A stretch of 64,000 nt of DNA, taken from positions 1,054,001 through 1,118,000 of the forward strand of contig NZ_JAKVLT010000001.1 of NCBI RefSeq assembly GCF_022484225.1, read 5' to 3'. A program made the position numbers and the translations under genes. This DNA comes from Pseudoramibacter sp. GTDB taxonomy: Bacteria; Bacillota; Clostridia; Eubacteriales; Eubacteriaceae. The notes beneath the pieces were generated by a model. It was given only the letters and a program-made list of their open reading frames with translations, was not told the DNA's origin and did not search any database. This document shows positions 25,400-33,975 of this stretch, piece after piece. The first letter of the stretch is position 1. Each line of letters starts with the position of its first letter.

Positions 25400-25621
25400 A
25401 TGCTGACGCTTTTATGTCTCATCTTCGTCGCTGTGCTCCTGTTCAAAGGCACGATTTTCCTGTTCCGCATCGCCGGGCACATCCTTGGCGGCCTGTTTGG
25501 CATTCTCGTCTGGCTGTTCGTGGCGGCGGTTGTTGTGAAAGTTTTAGGCTTTCTGCTGTTTCTGCCCATCGCGGCAGTGGGCGGCATTGCGGCCCTGGCC
25601 ACAGGCGCCGGAAGATATTGA
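25400..25621 (+). CDS. Small hydrophobic membrane protein, paralogue of the one at 15582
   Basis: 73 residues from ATG 25400, with AGAAAGGAAG upstream; TTG 25376 in the same frame is less likely. Three hydrophobic stretches, MLTLLCLIFVAV start, FLFRIAGHILGGLFGI in the middle and an Ala/Gly-rich end. It matches the 15582-15797 protein in architecture and several positions. It has its own terminator at 25629-25656, so it is a stand-alone unit. Function unknown. Confidence 0.7.
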   Translation: MLTLLCLIFVAVLLFKGTIFLFRIAGHILGGLFGILVWLFVAAVVVKVLGFLLFLPIAAVGGIAALATGAGRY

Positions 25622-25628
25622 TCATTTT

Positions 25629-25656
25629 AAGAGCTGAGCCATCAGCTCTTTTTTTT
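25629..25656 (+). terminator. Intrinsic terminator
   Basis: AAGAGCTGA-GCC-ATCAGCTCTT followed by T residues, eight bases after the small membrane protein gene. Confidence 0.8.
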
Positions 25657-25719
25657 ATAAATTTGATTAAATGTAGTAAAATAGAAAGAGATAAAACTTG
25701 ATTTGAGAAGGAGGAAGAG

Positions 25720-26127
25720 ATGTCTGAATTTTTAGACCGGGCGAAAGCCCTTCGGGAAGATCCCAACGTGCATTACAACTGCGCCCAGGGGGTGCTCATT
25801 CCCTTTGCAGAAAAGATGGGACTCAAGCCGGAACAGGCTTTTAAGCTGGCGGCCCATTTCGGCAGCGGCATGCGCAGCGGCCTCACCTGCGGCGCGGTGA
25901 CCGGCGGCCTCATGGCTCTGGGCATCATGGGGGCGGACGCGCCAGAAGACGCCCACGCCTTTCTGAGAGAGATGCGGGAAAACCACAACGGCATCATCGA
26001 CTGTGCCCATCTCCTTGCAGCCAACGCGAAGACCGGCACGCCGAAAAAGGTGCACTGCGACGGCATGGTGTACGAGGCGGTGAAAAATGTCGAAGAAATT
26101 TTAAAGGCCAAGGGCCTCATTGATTGA
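25720..26127 (+). CDS. C-GCAxxG-C-C family redox-type protein
   Basis: 135-residue protein with the family pattern: HYNCAQGVL, then FGSGMRSGLTCGAVTGGLMALG, then IDCAHLL and a late VHCDGMVYEAV. Four conserved cysteines in this spacing usually mark a small redox-active or metal-binding protein of anaerobes; the exact function is not established. Start ATG 25720 follows AGAAGGAGGAAGAG. A hairpin terminator lies downstream. Confidence 0.85.
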   Translation: MSEFLDRAKALREDPNVHYNCAQGVLIPFAEKMGLKPEQAFKLAAHFGSGMRSGLTCGAVTGGLMALGIMGADAPEDAHAFLREMRENHNGIIDCAHLLAANAKTGTPKKVHCDGMVYEAVKNVEEILKAKGLID

Positions 26128-26157
26128 ACCTTAAAAACAGAAATATTGTAAAAAACA

Positions 26158-26196
26158 GACGCTTGTGATCTGAAAACGATCATAAGCGTCTATTTA
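26158..26196 (+). terminator. Intrinsic terminator
   Basis: AGACGCTTGTGATC pairs with GATCATAAGCGTCT around a 7-base loop, followed by ATTTAATT. Confidence 0.65.
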
Positions 26197-26197
26197 A

Positions 26198-26227
26198 TTG
26201 ACAAAAGAAAAAGCACCCGCGTATAAT
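26198..26227 (+). promoter_or_regulatory. Promoter of the kinase-aldolase genes
   Basis: TTGACA at 26198-26203 and TATAAT at 26222-26227 with an 18-base spacer. Confidence 0.75.
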
Positions 26228-26277
26228 TAATAATGAAAACATTCACATCACAGCATCAAAATCAGGGGGAAAAAATC

Positions 26278-27786
26278 ATGCAGTATTTAATTGGAATTGA
26301 TGCGGGAACCTCCAATGTCAAGGCGGTGCTTTTTGACGCTTTGGGGCGGGAAATCCGGACAGAGGCCATCGAAAACGAGCCGATTTATGTCGGCGAGGTG
26401 GGCGTGGAACAAAACATGAGCCTGCTGTGGGACAAAATCGCGGTGTGTATCAAGCAGATCGTCGAAGCGGGGCCGGCGTCCAAGGACGACATCGCCGGCA
26501 TCGGCGTCACCGGCCAGGGCGAAGGAATTTGGCTCGTGGACGAAAACGGCGAGCCGCTGCAGAACGCCATTTTGTGGTGCGACGGCCGCGCGGCGGATGA
26601 GGTGGCGGCGCTCACCGAAACCCGGCCGGAACTCGGGGAGCTGCTGTTTAGGACCACAGGTTCGCCGCCGCTCACCGGCACCCAGATGGTGCTGCTCAAA
26701 TGGATGGCGGACCACCGGAAGGACGTGCTGGACCGGGCCGCCCACATGCTGTTCTGCAAAGACTGGATCCGCTACAAGATGACCGGTATTTACGCCGGGG
26801 ATTTCAGCGACGGTTCGACTTCCGCCATCCTCGACGCCCAGACGGGCCAGCCGGCCCGGCAGGTGTTCAAAGCCCTGGGCCTTGAAAAATACGCAGACCT
26901 CGTGCCGCCGGTGAAAGCGTCGGCGGACGTGGCCGGCGGCCTCACCGACGAAGCGGCGGCAGCTCTGGGGCTCAATCCCGGAACGCCGGTCATCGCCGGG
27001 GCCATCGACGTGGTCGCCACGGCCGTGGGCATCGGGGCCATCGGCGTCAGCGACGTGTGTACGATTCTCGGCACCACCTGCGCAACAGAGACGTTCCGCC
27101 ACAAGGCGGACTGCAACTTCGGCGGGCCCCAGACCCGCTGGCTCAAGCACGCGGTGGGGGATTTGTTCATGAACCTCCAGGCCACGATGAACGGCACCCC
27201 GAATCTGGACTGGGCCCTGAACGAAGTGGCCCTGACCCAGGATTTTGATCAGATCGAAGCGATGATTCAAGATCAGCCCGTGGGCAGCGGCGGCGTGATC
27301 TACCACCCCTACGTCAGTGCGGCCGGGGAACGGGCGCCGTTCTACGATCCCCACGCCAAGGCCAATTTCTTCGGTATCAGCGCCCAGACGACCCGGGCAG
27401 ATCTGATTCACGCGGTGTACGAAGGGATCACCCTGTCCATCAAGGACTGTCTCCGGGGCCTCGACGCCAACGCGAAGGTCTACCTCGCCGGAGGCGGGGC
27501 CAAGAGCGCGGTGTGGGCTCAGATGATCGCCGACGCCCTCGGGGTGCAGACGATCATTTCCGCGGGCAGCGAATTCGGCGCCAAGGGTGCGGCGATGATG
27601 GCCGGCATCGCCGCAGGGGTCTACGCCCATTTTGAAGACGCCAAGCGGGCGTGCTGCTTCGCCGAAAAGACCTATCTGCCCGACCCGAAGAAAACCGAAC
27701 GCTACGACGAGCTTTACGGCATCTACGTCGAACTCCGGGAAGCCATGGCAGACCCGTGGCGCAGACGCGCGGCTTTTTTGAAATAG
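26278..27786 (+). CDS. FGGY-family carbohydrate kinase
   Basis: Sugar or polyol kinase, 502 residues from ATG 26278, preceded by CAGGGGGAAAA; an in-frame ATG at 26233 sits inside the likely leader. Both ASKHA domains are present: GIDAGTSNVKAVLFD at the N-terminus, GVTGQGEGIWLVDENG, and the C-terminal VYLAGGGAKSAVWAQMIADA. It is nearest in feel to xylulose/L-xylulose kinases, but substrate cannot be read from sequence. The following class II aldolase implies that its product is a ketose-1-phosphate or similar that is split into DHAP and an aldehyde. Confidence 0.88.
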   Translation: MQYLIGIDAGTSNVKAVLFDALGREIRTEAIENEPIYVGEVGVEQNMSLLWDKIAVCIKQIVEAGPASKDDIAGIGVTGQGEGIWLVDENGEPLQNAILWCDGRAADEVAALTETRPELGELLFRTTGSPPLTGTQMVLLKWMADHRKDVLDRAAHMLFCKDWIRYKMTGIYAGDFSDGSTSAILDAQTGQPARQVFKALGLEKYADLVPPVKASADVAGGLTDEAAAALGLNPGTPVIAGAIDVVATAVGIGAIGVSDVCTILGTTCATETFRHKADCNFGGPQTRWLKHAVGDLFMNLQATMNGTPNLDWALNEVALTQDFDQIEAMIQDQPVGSGGVIYHPYVSAAGERAPFYDPHAKANFFGISAQTTRADLIHAVYEGITLSIKDCLRGLDANAKVYLAGGGAKSAVWAQMIADALGVQTIISAGSEFGAKGAAMMAGIAAGVYAHFEDAKRACCFAEKTYLPDPKKTERYDELYGIYVELREAMADPWRRRAAFLK

Positions 27787-27847
27787 TGCGCTTTATTTTG
27801 GACGTTCGATGGGGTATCATAAAAACAAAAACACATGAGGAGGCAAT

Positions 27848-28504
27848 ATGCTGCTCGAACAAGAACGCATCGACGTGGTGAAATACTGCAAGAAGCTCAT
27901 CACCGCAGGGTTAACCACAGGGACCGGCGGCAACATCAGCATTTTAAACCGGGAAAAGGGGCTGTACGCCATCAGTCCCTCGGGCATGGATTATTTTGAA
28001 ACCGAGCCCGAAGACGTGGTGGTCATGGATTTAGAGGGGCAGGTCGTGGACGGCAGGCGCAAACCCTCCAGCGAACACGCCCTGCACCGGGTGTTTTATA
28101 CGAGACGGGATGACATCGACGCCGTGGTGCACACTCATTCGACCTACTGCACAGTGCTGGCGACCCTTCGGGAAGGGCTGCCGGCGTCCAACTACCTCGT
28201 CGCCTTTGCTGGGCCGGACGTGCGCTGCTCGGCCTACGCGTCCTACGGCACTCCGGAACTGGCCGAAGCGGCCTTTGAGGCGATGACCGACCGGAAGGCG
28301 GCGCTGCTGGCGAACCACGGTATGGTGGCCGGGGCAAAAACTGTCGCCGGGGCCTTCAATATCGCCGACCAGCTGGAACAATGCGCGAAGGTCTACGTGC
28401 TGGCCCGGGCCATCGGGAAGCCGGTGCTTTTGGACGACGATGAAATGGCGGACATGGTGGTCCGCTTCCGGGACGAATACGGCCAGAAAAAAATCAAAAA
28501 ATAA
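27848..28504 (+). CDS. fucA: Class II aldolase, L-fuculose-phosphate aldolase type
   Basis: 218-residue zinc aldolase. The TGTGGNISILNR and YAISPSGMDYFE segments, the metal-binding VVHTHSTYCTVLAT pair of histidines and LLANHGMVAGAK with the third histidine match FucA/RhaD-like enzymes. These split a ketose-1-phosphate into dihydroxyacetone phosphate and an aldehyde. It follows the FGGY kinase by 61 bases with AGGAGGCAAT as ribosome binding site. With the next gene it forms a short catabolic set. Confidence 0.88.
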   Translation: MLLEQERIDVVKYCKKLITAGLTTGTGGNISILNREKGLYAISPSGMDYFETEPEDVVVMDLEGQVVDGRRKPSSEHALHRVFYTRRDDIDAVVHTHSTYCTVLATLREGLPASNYLVAFAGPDVRCSAYASYGTPELAEAAFEAMTDRKAALLANHGMVAGAKTVAGAFNIADQLEQCAKVYVLARAIGKPVLLDDDEMADMVVRFRDEYGQKKIKK

Positions 28505-28610
28505 CGCCGATTTTACAACGTTTTCAGACAAAATAAAGATAAACCTAAACATTACCCTGTATAATTTTGTTAAAAATTCGGCAAGGCACTTGCCAAGAAG
28601 GGGTACACAA

Positions 28611-29711
28611 ATGAATAAGGTTTTTATCTCACCGTCAAAGTATGTCCAGGGTGCTGGCGCGATGAACGATTTGGGGGATTACGCGAAGAAACTGGGCGAT
28701 AAGGCGCTGATTCTGATTTCCGAAGGCGGCATCAAACGCCAGGGCGATCAGATCAAAGCCAGTTTTAAAGCGGCGGATGCGGCATGTGTGTTTGAACACT
28801 TCAACGGCGAATGCTGCAGCAGCGAAATCGAACGACTCGTTCAAATTGTCAAAGATACATCAGCGGATGTGGTCGTCGGGGTCGGCGGCGGCAAGATTTT
28901 CGACACTGCGAAGGCGGTTGCTTACAAAGCCGGCACGCCGGTGATCATCGCGCCGACCATCGCCTCGACGGATGCGCCGTGCTCGGCGCTGTCGGTTATC
29001 TACACTGAAGACGGCGTCTTTGAAAGCTATTTATTCCTGCCGAGCAACCCGAATGTGGTGCTGATGGATACGGACATCATCGCGAAGAGTCCGCTGCGCT
29101 TCACGGTTTCCGGCATGGGCGACGCCATGGCGACCTATTTCGAAGCCCGGGCGTGTTATCAGTCCGGCGCGGTTACCTGCGCGTCGGGGAAGGTCAGCGA
29201 AGCGGCCCTGGGGATCGCGCGGCTGTGCTACGACACCCTGCGGGCAGAAGGGCTGAAGGCGAAACTCGCCCTGGCCGGCGGCGCCTGCACCGAAGCGGTG
29301 GAAAAAGTCATCGAAGCGAATACGCTGCTTTCGGGCATTGGGTTTGAATCCGGCGGGCTGGCCGGCGCCCACGCCATTCACAATGGCTTGACGGTGCTGC
29401 CGGAATGCCACGCCATGCAGCACGGCGAAAAGGTCAATTTCGGGACTCTGACTCAGCTGGTGCTCGAAAACATTCCCGAAGACGATCTCGTGGATATTTT
29501 GAGCTGGATGGTCGAAATCGGCCTGCCGGTCACCCTCGGACAGCTCGGCATCACGGATTTGAGCCGTGAACATCTGATGCCGGTGGCCGAAGCCGCCTGC
29601 GCGGAAGACGACACCCTGCACAACCTGCCGGTGGAAGTCAATCCGGAAAAGGTGGTCAACGCGCTTCTCGCTGCGGATCAGTACGGACGGGCGATGCTGG
29701 ACGAAGATTAA
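28611..29711 (+). CDS. gldA: Glycerol dehydrogenase (iron/zinc alcohol dehydrogenase family)
   Basis: 366 residues from ATG 28611 with AAGAAGGGG upstream; the longer frame from 28440 overlaps the aldolase and has no support. Family landmarks are VVVGVGGGKIFDTAKAVAYK (NAD binding), IIAPTIASTDAPCSALSVIY, FESGGLAGAHAIHNGL and the metal-binding histidines in that helix and in ECHAMQHGEKV. It oxidises glycerol to dihydroxyacetone, or could reduce the small aldehyde made by the aldolase. It is separated from fucA by 106 bases holding a TATAAT at about 28559, so it may have its own promoter. Confidence 0.92.
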   Translation: MNKVFISPSKYVQGAGAMNDLGDYAKKLGDKALILISEGGIKRQGDQIKASFKAADAACVFEHFNGECCSSEIERLVQIVKDTSADVVVGVGGGKIFDTAKAVAYKAGTPVIIAPTIASTDAPCSALSVIYTEDGVFESYLFLPSNPNVVLMDTDIIAKSPLRFTVSGMGDAMATYFEARACYQSGAVTCASGKVSEAALGIARLCYDTLRAEGLKAKLALAGGACTEAVEKVIEANTLLSGIGFESGGLAGAHAIHNGLTVLPECHAMQHGEKVNFGTLTQLVLENIPEDDLVDILSWMVEIGLPVTLGQLGITDLSREHLMPVAEAACAEDDTLHNLPVEVNPEKVVNALLAADQYGRAMLDED

Positions 29712-29720
29712 AATTTTTAT

Positions 29721-29755
29721 GAAGAGGGCGGCCTCAGGCCGCTCTTTTTTTTTAA
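29721..29755 (+). terminator. Intrinsic terminator after gldA
   Basis: AGAGGGCGGCC-TC-AGGCCGCTCT hairpin with a T9 run. The rest of the 217-base gap to 29928 is AT-rich and holds an extended -10 promoter, TGGTATAAT at 29864-29872. Confidence 0.8.
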
Positions 29756-29928
29756 GATTCAAGGGTATTGTGATCATTTTGTGATGTTTTCTTTAGTTTA
29801 GATTAAAATGCTTTCTTAATTTTTTAAGAATTGGGGAACACCTTTGGGGATTTTTTCTCATTTTGGTATAATGAGACATATTAAAATCATTCTAAAAAAC
29901 ATTTTGGGGAAGGATTAGGGACTTATTG

Positions 29929-31437
29929 ATGAAAAAATTTTTGACCGCTTTGCTCACGGCGGCACTGGCATTAACCGTCGGTCTGCCGGTTTTCGCCCAG
30001 TCGTCGAGCAGCACCTTTGCGATTCAGTACGACAGCAATGACATGCACTACGTGCCGGCGGCGACGGCGAAGCTCGCCAACGCGGACGACAAATTCATTC
30101 TCTACTGCATGAATGCAGATCTGCATTGGCCGCACCAGGAAGCGACCATTGCCACGGAAGTGCCGGACTACACCGAAGACGCGAGCTATTTAAAGGCGTC
30201 GGACTTCAAGAGCACTGACGATTACAACGCCTTTATGCGTAAGCTCAAGATCATTCTCTACGCCGGCTACCCCTACAACGGTCTGGGGCTGTACACCATT
30301 GAAAAAGACGGCCAGATCAGCGAAGCGGAATTCAACAAGCTCCTCGTTGTGCCGGACAGCATCCGCAGCGACTTCAAGGACATTCTCGGCGACACCACAT
30401 TCAGCTACAGCGACTGGACGTCGAAAAATACGGCGAATCTGAATAAGCTTGTGACTTTTGTCAATACAGTTTCCAGAGCCTATGTCTCCGATCCATCGGC
30501 GAAAACCGCCTCGGGCATGACCTATCAGGAAGTGTACGCCTCCAATTTCTTCCAGGCGGCGGAAGCGGTGAAAAACGCGGAAAGCAACAGTCAAACGCCC
30601 CTTGAAGAATACTCGTCGACCCACGGCCTCCTCACCGAAGCCAACGCCTACAAGGCGACTCAGTATGCGGTGTGGGAACTCATGAACGAATACGGGGTGG
30701 CGAACAACACAACTTTCAAACCTTACGGGAACTACTACCATCCTTTTGCAGATACTTTGTACGACACGGCCAACGGCAGCGATATGCAGATCCTGGACGG
30801 CAAACCAGATTCCAGCAAGATCAGCATCTCCGGCAACACGACGATGACTTACGACGCGACTCAGAAGAAATGGATCAGCGGCGATCTCACCGTTAACGAA
30901 CCGTCTAATTACAATGGCACTTATACCATTTCGGTACCGGACGGCGTGAGTGTCGAAACGACGAGCGGCGGCAATACCGTCAAGGGCGGAGAAAGCTTCA
31001 CGCTCGTTTCTGATAAGCCGACAAACGGCAGCGTGACTGTTTCGGCGAAGCTGGTCTGGATGGAAGCGCTGAAAGTCTACAGCCCGGTGAGCGCCGGCAA
31101 GACCAACGACAACAAAGGCTTCCAGCACATGGTGGGCACGGTGATGCACACCGCCACGGTTTCAGCTTCTGCGAACTTTACAAGCACACCGAAATCGGAC
31201 GAAACCAAGCCGGCGACCCCGTCTGACAGCAATAAAACCACCGGCGATACGACTAAAACGGCCGGTAAAACCGGCAGCACCAGTCAGCCGGCAGCCACAG
31301 CACCGGCTGACGGCAAGAGCCTGACCGCAGCCCTCACCGGCGACAACACCAATGTGACCCAATACGCAGACTGGTTTATCCTCGGCGGCCTCGGTCTCGT
31401 CGCGATGATCCTCATCCGCAAAAAAGCGATTCAGTAA
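29929..31437 (+). CDS. Thioester-domain surface adhesin
   Basis: 502-residue secreted protein from ATG 29929. The signal peptide is about residues 1-23 (cleavage near VFAQ). The N-terminal domain has the thioester pair of Gram-positive adhesins: cysteine C60 in FILYCMN and the TQxA motif TQYAVWEL with Q245. Such internal thioesters react covalently with host or surface amines. After beta-rich domains comes a Thr/Ser/Pro-rich stalk (about 425-465), then a C-terminal hydrophobic helix and RKK tail. The wall-sorting motif is not LPxTG; the residues before the helix read AALTGDN. No sortase is in the window. Confidence 0.8.
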   Translation: MKKFLTALLTAALALTVGLPVFAQSSSSTFAIQYDSNDMHYVPAATAKLANADDKFILYCMNADLHWPHQEATIATEVPDYTEDASYLKASDFKSTDDYNAFMRKLKIILYAGYPYNGLGLYTIEKDGQISEAEFNKLLVVPDSIRSDFKDILGDTTFSYSDWTSKNTANLNKLVTFVNTVSRAYVSDPSAKTASGMTYQEVYASNFFQAAEAVKNAESNSQTPLEEYSSTHGLLTEANAYKATQYAVWELMNEYGVANNTTFKPYGNYYHPFADTLYDTANGSDMQILDGKPDSSKISISGNTTMTYDATQKKWISGDLTVNEPSNYNGTYTISVPDGVSVETTSGGNTVKGGESFTLVSDKPTNGSVTVSAKLVWMEALKVYSPVSAGKTNDNKGFQHMVGTVMHTATVSASANFTSTPKSDETKPATPSDSNKTTGDTTKTAGKTGSTSQPAATAPADGKSLTAALTGDNTNVTQYADWFILGGLGLVAMILIRKKAIQ

Positions 31438-31455
31438 TCAGCAGTAAATTCAAGA

Positions 31456-31482
31456 GAACGGCTTAGGCCGTTCTTTTTTTGC
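31456..31482 (+). terminator. Intrinsic terminator, GAACGGC type
   Basis: AGAACGGC-TTAG-GCCGTTCTTTTTTT. Near-identical hairpins end the next two transcription units (33694-33720 and 34474-34500). Confidence 0.8.
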
Positions 31483-31655
31483 GCTAAATTGTGATAACAA
31501 CAAATAAGTTACCTACAATTTGAGTATAAATTGAAAAATAATAAATACCAAAATAATAAAAAGAATTATTAATTAAAATGAATAACATATTGCGTTATTA
31601 ATTGGAGGTGAATATAATATTAATTATAAGAATATTTAATTCATAAGGAGGCAAT

Positions 31656-33686
31656 ATGAAAAAAAGGCATTATCTGTTGAAACATATCACTTTGATCTGC
31701 GCCTGCTTCGCCCTTATTTTCGGGGGGGGGGGGGGGGTACTCTGTGCTAAAGCAGCCCCTCTAGGAAACAGCAGCACACAGGCTGCGACGGTTTATTTAA
31801 ATGGTCAAAGCGGGGACGACAGCCGGGACGGCTTGTCCAAAGACACGGCAGTCAAAACCTTTGAACAGGCGAAAAAACTAGCGGCAGCCAACGCTAACAT
31901 CAAGACCATTGACGTAACCGGCACCGTGGCCTTGCAGGGAGAAGTTACTTTAAAAGGGACTCAGGCGATCGTCAAGCGGGACCCGGCCTTTAACGGCAAT
32001 TTGTTCACCGTGGCGTCAAATGTTACCTTATCGGATATTACGATCGACGGCGGCGGCAGCGCGGCCCCGAGCGATGCCGGCGCGCTGATTAAGATGACCA
32101 GCGGCACATTGAATATCAAAGACGGCACGGTGCTCCAGAACAACCGCAATGGTGACAGAAAATCTGATACTTTTGCAGAAGGCGGCGCTGTTTTTGTACG
32201 CGCTGGCGCCAATGATCAGGCAGTAGTTAATATGACCGGCGGCACAATCTCCGGCAACTCCGCAAATTGGGGCGGCGGTCTTTACATAGGCAGCGGCACC
32301 TTTAATATGACCGGCGGCGTCATTGAAAATAATACTGCCGAAGGTCAGGTTGACTTTACAGGTTTTGAAAACTGCGGTGGCGGGGTCGAATTGAATGGTC
32401 AGGACCGTGAAGCGGTGATGAACTTTAGCGGCGGCACCATTAAAAACAACCGTTCAGATGGCAACGGCGGCGGCATTTCCGTTGGGACATCTTTCGCAGC
32501 CAATCATGCCATTACGCTTAATATGACCTACGGCGTTGTCGAAGGCAATACCGCAGGCAAAGCCGGCGGCGGCATTTTTGTTCAGGCCGGTTATCTCAAT
32601 CCGGCAACCTGGGGTGTGGCCAACGTCACCGGTGGAAAAATCCAGAACAACCAGATGAATGCCAAGAAAGATACGCCGAATACGGCTTTCGGCGGCGGCG
32701 GTATCTATGTCAACGGTTATGCACACCAATATAAGGGCACTTTCCATGACGGGGTGTTAAACCTGAAAAACGCGGTGATTCAAAATAACCAGGCGGCCTA
32801 TGCCGGCGGCGGCTACGCGGCCTGCCCGTCTTCAGACACCCATATTTATGTGACGGACGGCGCAGCGTTCTTAGGCAACCAGGCAAAATCCGCCAAGGCC
32901 ATTTATATTCTGGCGAGCAGCAAGTACGGCGCGCACAGCGGGTCTCCGGCTTACACCATTTCTCCGTCCATGCTCGGCGGCAGCCCTTACAACTGGCAGA
33001 ACGACGACGGCACCGAAGTGGCGCTGAATCACCTTGAAGGAACGCTGGACGCCAATAAAGACGAAAGCATTGCTTTGAGCACAGCGAAAACAAGCGATGC
33101 CAAGGCGGCGAAACGCGCGAAAGTCTGGATCACCGGGAACACCTCGACGACCCGGGGCGGCGGCATCGGGACCAACGGCACCGTGAATATCGGCACCGAA
33201 CCGAAAACGGAAATTGCCGTGAAAGTCGACAAGAAATGGGCAGACGCGAAGAAAGCCCATCCGGATCAGGTGACGGTGCAGCTCTACCGCGCCGTGAAAG
33301 GCGAAGCGCCAGAGTACGTCGGCCCCGAAACTGTGAGCGCCGATCAGAACTGGACCATGAGCTTCAAGAACCTGCCCACTGAAGATCCGGACGGCAATCC
33401 CTACACCTACACGGTGAAGGAAAAAGCGGTGGACGGCTACACACCGACCATCAGCGGCGATCAGACCAAAGGCTTTGTGATCACCAACACGCCGACACCA
33501 AAGAAACCGGCCACACCAGGCAATAAGACGACGACCACACCGTCAAAAACCCAGCCGGCCACCAGCAAGAGCGGTGTCAAAACCGGCGATCCGACCCAGG
33601 CCATGGCTTATCTGATTTTGATGGGCGCAGCTCTGGCCGTGCTCGCAGGATGCTCTGTTTATCAGGCAAGAAAAAGAAATGATTAA
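31656..33686 (+). CDS. Beta-helix/CnaB surface protein with a poly-G tract in its signal peptide
   Basis: 676 residues from ATG 31656, ribosome binding site AAGGAGG. Residues 1-35 are a signal peptide whose hydrophobic core is followed by five glycines encoded by an uninterrupted G16 run (31722-31737). Residues about 60-470 are right-handed parallel beta-helix repeats (GGTISGNSANWGGGLYI and VIENNTAEG types). A CnaB domain follows at about 525-610 (VKVDKKWADAKK, LPTEDPDGNPYTYTVKE). The end is a Thr/Lys/Pro stalk, SGVKTGDPTQ and a hydrophobic helix with RKRND tail, a sortase-type anchor of the xVKTGD kind. The current tract length keeps the gene in frame. Confidence 0.82.
   Translation: MKKRHYLLKHITLICACFALIFGGGGGVLCAKAAPLGNSSTQAATVYLNGQSGDDSRDGLSKDTAVKTFEQAKKLAAANANIKTIDVTGTVALQGEVTLKGTQAIVKRDPAFNGNLFTVASNVTLSDITIDGGGSAAPSDAGALIKMTSGTLNIKDGTVLQNNRNGDRKSDTFAEGGAVFVRAGANDQAVVNMTGGTISGNSANWGGGLYIGSGTFNMTGGVIENNTAEGQVDFTGFENCGGGVELNGQDREAVMNFSGGTIKNNRSDGNGGGISVGTSFAANHAITLNMTYGVVEGNTAGKAGGGIFVQAGYLNPATWGVANVTGGKIQNNQMNAKKDTPNTAFGGGGIYVNGYAHQYKGTFHDGVLNLKNAVIQNNQAAYAGGGYAACPSSDTHIYVTDGAAFLGNQAKSAKAIYILASSKYGAHSGSPAYTISPSMLGGSPYNWQNDDGTEVALNHLEGTLDANKDESIALSTAKTSDAKAAKRAKVWITGNTSTTRGGGIGTNGTVNIGTEPKTEIAVKVDKKWADAKKAHPDQVTVQLYRAVKGEAPEYVGPETVSADQNWTMSFKNLPTEDPDGNPYTYTVKEKAVDGYTPTISGDQTKGFVITNTPTPKKPATPGNKTTTTPSKTQPATSKSGVKTGDPTQAMAYLILMGAALAVLAGCSVYQARKRND
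31722..31737 (+). repeat. Homopolymer G16 tract, candidate phase-variation site
   Basis: Sixteen consecutive G residues within the signal-peptide codons of the beta-helix protein. Gain or loss of one base shifts the frame after residue 25 or so and would abolish secretion. Tracts of this length are very prone to strand slippage. Confidence 0.85.
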
Positions 33687-33693
33687 ATAAATA

Positions 33694-33720
33694 CGGAACG
33701 GCTTAGGCCGTTCTTTTGAT
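33694..33720 (+). terminator. Intrinsic terminator, GAACGGC type
   Basis: GGAACGGC-TTAG-GCCGTTCTTTT, following the beta-helix protein stop. Confidence 0.75.
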
Positions 33721-33753
33721 TTTGAATGATATTTTCAATTTTGATGTTGGTAA

Positions 33754-33782
33754 TTGACGTTTTGTTTAAATATGCGTATAAT
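33754..33782 (+). promoter_or_regulatory. Promoter of the type III toxin-antitoxin locus
   Basis: TTGACG at 33754-33759 and TATAAT at 33777-33782, 17-base spacer; start expected near 33789, just before the RNA repeats. Confidence 0.75.
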
Positions 33783-33788
33783 AAAAGT

Positions 33789-33962
33789 ACAAAAAGTGCT
33801 TGCACTTTAACAGTGAGTCTCTCTCAGCTCTATAAATGAGAAAGTTAGAAAGCGGGTCTCTCTCCACCCTTATCGGAGTAAAGTTATCAGAGCGTGTTTC
33901 GCAGCGTTATAAATGCGAAAGTTAACTAGGACAAGTGTATTCTTACACTTGTCCTTATTTTT
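33789..33962 (+). ncRNA. ToxI-like antitoxin RNA repeats with terminator
   Basis: Three degenerate tandem units, 33810-33847, 33848-33886 and 33887-33924 (38, 39 and 38 bases), each ending in AAAGTTA. Units 1 and 3 carry the same fold: TCTCTCA or TTTCGCA, a 10-base loop ending TATAAA, then TGAGAAA or TGCGAAA. Unit 2 keeps the stem less well. A hairpin terminator (GGACAAGTGTA/TACACTTGTCC, 33929-33954, plus T run) separates the repeats from the toxin gene. This repeat-terminator-toxin layout is that of type III systems, in which the RNA is cut into units that bind and inhibit the toxin. Confidence 0.8.
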
Positions 33963-33975
33963 AAGGAAAAACAAT

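Noticed and set aside
33810-33924. Short spaced repeats considered as a CRISPR array
   Set aside because: Units are contiguous and degenerate, with no unique spacers and no cas genes; their structure and the adjacent ToxN-like gene fit a type III antitoxin RNA.
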